A stretch of DNA of 8,726 bases from STD2-77 sp964503935 (lineage in GTDB: Bacteria > Patescibacteriota > Minisyncoccia > JAHIHE01 > JAGLIN01): assembly GCA_964503935.1 (NCBI GenBank), contig CAZDCJ010000043.1, forward strand, positions 1 to 8,726, given 5' to 3'. This document shows positions 5,810 through 8,726 of this stretch, in pieces (positions within the stretch are counted from its first letter, which is position 1; every line of letters starts with the position of its first letter). The position numbers and the translations under genes were made by a program. The notes below the pieces were generated by a model. That model was given only the letters and a program-made list of their open reading frames with translations, was not told where the DNA came from and did no database searches.

Positions 5810-5838
5810 ATCTTAAGACAATATGGGAGATTTGTCAA
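5810..5838 (-). promoter_or_regulatory. Promoter driving the 5178-5633 gene
   Basis: On the minus strand a perfect TTGACA (5838-5833) is 17 bases from TAAGAT (5815-5810). Transcription would start near 5803, leaving about 170 bases before the TTG start. That leader contains the hairpin at 5779-5796. Confidence 0.65.
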
Positions 5839-5849
5839 AGGTCTCGGAG

Positions 5850-5992
5850 GCGGATACGCTTCCGGCTGTGCGGAGGCAAATTTAAAGGGCGTATCTTCGG
5901 TAGATGCGCTCCGTTGATCGCTTATGCCATATTAATGCATGCAAGACATCGTTTCCGCACTGATGACTCCGACGCCGTTAAGGAGCGTATCT
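5850..5992. other. Gene-free divergent intergenic stretch with overlapping inverted repeats
   Basis: The 488-base gap between the gene at 5633 and clpC holds promoters at both ends and, in the middle, several stems. GCTTCC/GGAGGC lies at 5858-5863/5872-5877, and GATACGC/GCGTATC at 5853-5859/5889-5895. GCGTATC/GATGCGC lies at 5889-5895/5903-5909, and an 11-bp AGATGCGCTCC/GGAGCGTATCT pairing (one G-U) at 5902-5912/5981-5991. Several of these compete for the same bases. A plus-strand open frame at 5764-6066 crosses the region but resembles no protein I know. I see no tRNA, tmRNA, SRP RNA or RNase P signature. Confidence 0.35.
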
Positions 5993-6016
5993 GGACAACC
6001 GGGGCCATGCCCGTCC

Positions 6017-6044
6017 TTTACTTTAGCTCATTTTGTGCTAGAAT
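6017..6044 (+). promoter_or_regulatory. Candidate distal promoter of clpC
   Basis: TTTACT (6017-6022) and TAGAAT (6039-6044) are 16 bases apart, and TGC directly before TAGAAT makes it an extended -10. The leader to the clpC start would be about 70 bases and would include the hairpin at 6047-6078. Confidence 0.5.
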
Positions 6045-6046
6045 AG

Positions 6047-6078
6047 CTTTTCCGGGCGCTTGTTGAAAGCGGGAAAAA
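6047..6078 (+). promoter_or_regulatory. Inverted repeat between the two clpC promoter candidates
   Basis: TTTTCC...CGCTT and AAGCG-GGAAAA pair over 11 bp with a 3-base GGG bulge and a GTTGA loop. It overlaps the -35 of the proximal promoter, so it could be an operator or, in transcripts from the distal promoter, an mRNA hairpin. It matches neither the HrcA CIRCE element nor the CtsR heptad repeat. Confidence 0.4.
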
Positions 6079-6088
6079 CGCCTATACT
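6060..6088 (+). promoter_or_regulatory. Candidate proximal promoter of clpC
   Basis: TTGTTG (6060-6065) and TATACT (6083-6088) have a 17-base spacer. Transcription from about 6095 would give a short leader of roughly 27 bases. The -35 is only half conserved. Confidence 0.45.
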
Positions 6089-6121
6089 TAGAATGTCAAA
6101 AGAACGATAACATCCAATATT

Positions 6122-8689
<2,568 letters not shown>

Positions 8690-8702
8690 AGGAAAGGAAG
8701 AA

Positions 8703-8726
8703 GGCGGGTATGATGCCCGTCTTTTT
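8703..8726 (+). terminator. Intrinsic terminator of clpC
   Basis: GGCGGG (8703-8708) and CCCGTC (8716-8721) form a 6-bp stem with one G-T wobble and a 7-base loop, followed by at least five T up to the window end. It begins about 13 bases after the TAA, so clpC is probably the last gene of its transcript. Confidence 0.8.

Noticed and set aside
5581..5838. An 85-codon minus-strand frame overlapping the start of the 5178-5633 gene
   Set aside because: It begins upstream of the expected transcript start and is mostly a shifted reading of an A/G-rich charged helix; the Lys/Arg/Ser-rich translation looks artefactual.
5764..6066. A 100-codon plus-strand frame in the divergent intergenic region
   Set aside because: It runs through a TTGACA-type promoter on the other strand and the first clpC promoter, has no recognisable domain, and has only a weak ribosome site. 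Treated as chance.

Overview
The window looks like a stretch of a bacterial chromosome, most likely from an uncultivated, small-genome lineage of the Candidate Phyla Radiation (Patescibacteria/Parcubacteria type). This placement is an inference. It rests on the mix of a VanW-family cell-envelope protein, RecX and a ClpC-type ATPase with several lineage-restricted hypothetical genes, and on the frequent lack of Shine-Dalgarno sequences. No taxonomic marker gene is present. The standard genetic code fits all intact genes, which stop with TAA, TGA or TAG.

Left part (1-2650, genes on the minus strand): a tRNA-Arg(UCG) truncated by the window start, with a clear promoter; a GC-rich REP/MITE-like repeat at about 177-268; a membrane-anchored VanW-family protein (308-2068); and recX (2055-2558), whose 3' end overlaps the start of the VanW gene, so the two form one transcription unit behind an extended -10 promoter.

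Middle part (2650-5840, all minus strand): an array of short proteins that match no family I recognise. Three of them (2655-3263, 3460-4209 and 4414-5031) are clearly diverged paralogues. They share an ordered set of landmarks: F-x-[V/L]-x-[W/L], a GKxxY-like strand, a single central Cys, a P-L-Y-T-x-K-I-like strand, and a C-terminal acidic helix preceded by a V-rich strand. A fourth (5178-5633) shares at most the C-terminal part. The three clear members, and probably the fourth, have promoters of their own; good terminators follow the 4414-5031 and 3460-4209 genes and a weaker one follows the 2655-3263 gene. They therefore look like individually controlled units, not an operon. The third copy keeps promoter, Shine-Dalgarno, ATG and full-length collinear coding sequence, but has TAG at codons 4 and 6. 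It is either a very young pseudogene, a sequence error, or something unusual. This array is the least explained part of the window.

Right part (5840-8726, plus strand): a 488-bp divergent intergenic region with mutually exclusive RNA-like stems and two candidate promoters, then a complete clpC-type AAA+ unfoldase gene (6122-8689) and its intrinsic terminator at the window edge.

The genes do not form one evident pathway. RecX (recombination control), VanW (envelope) and ClpC (proteolysis) are housekeeping or accessory functions that flank the unexplained paralogue array.
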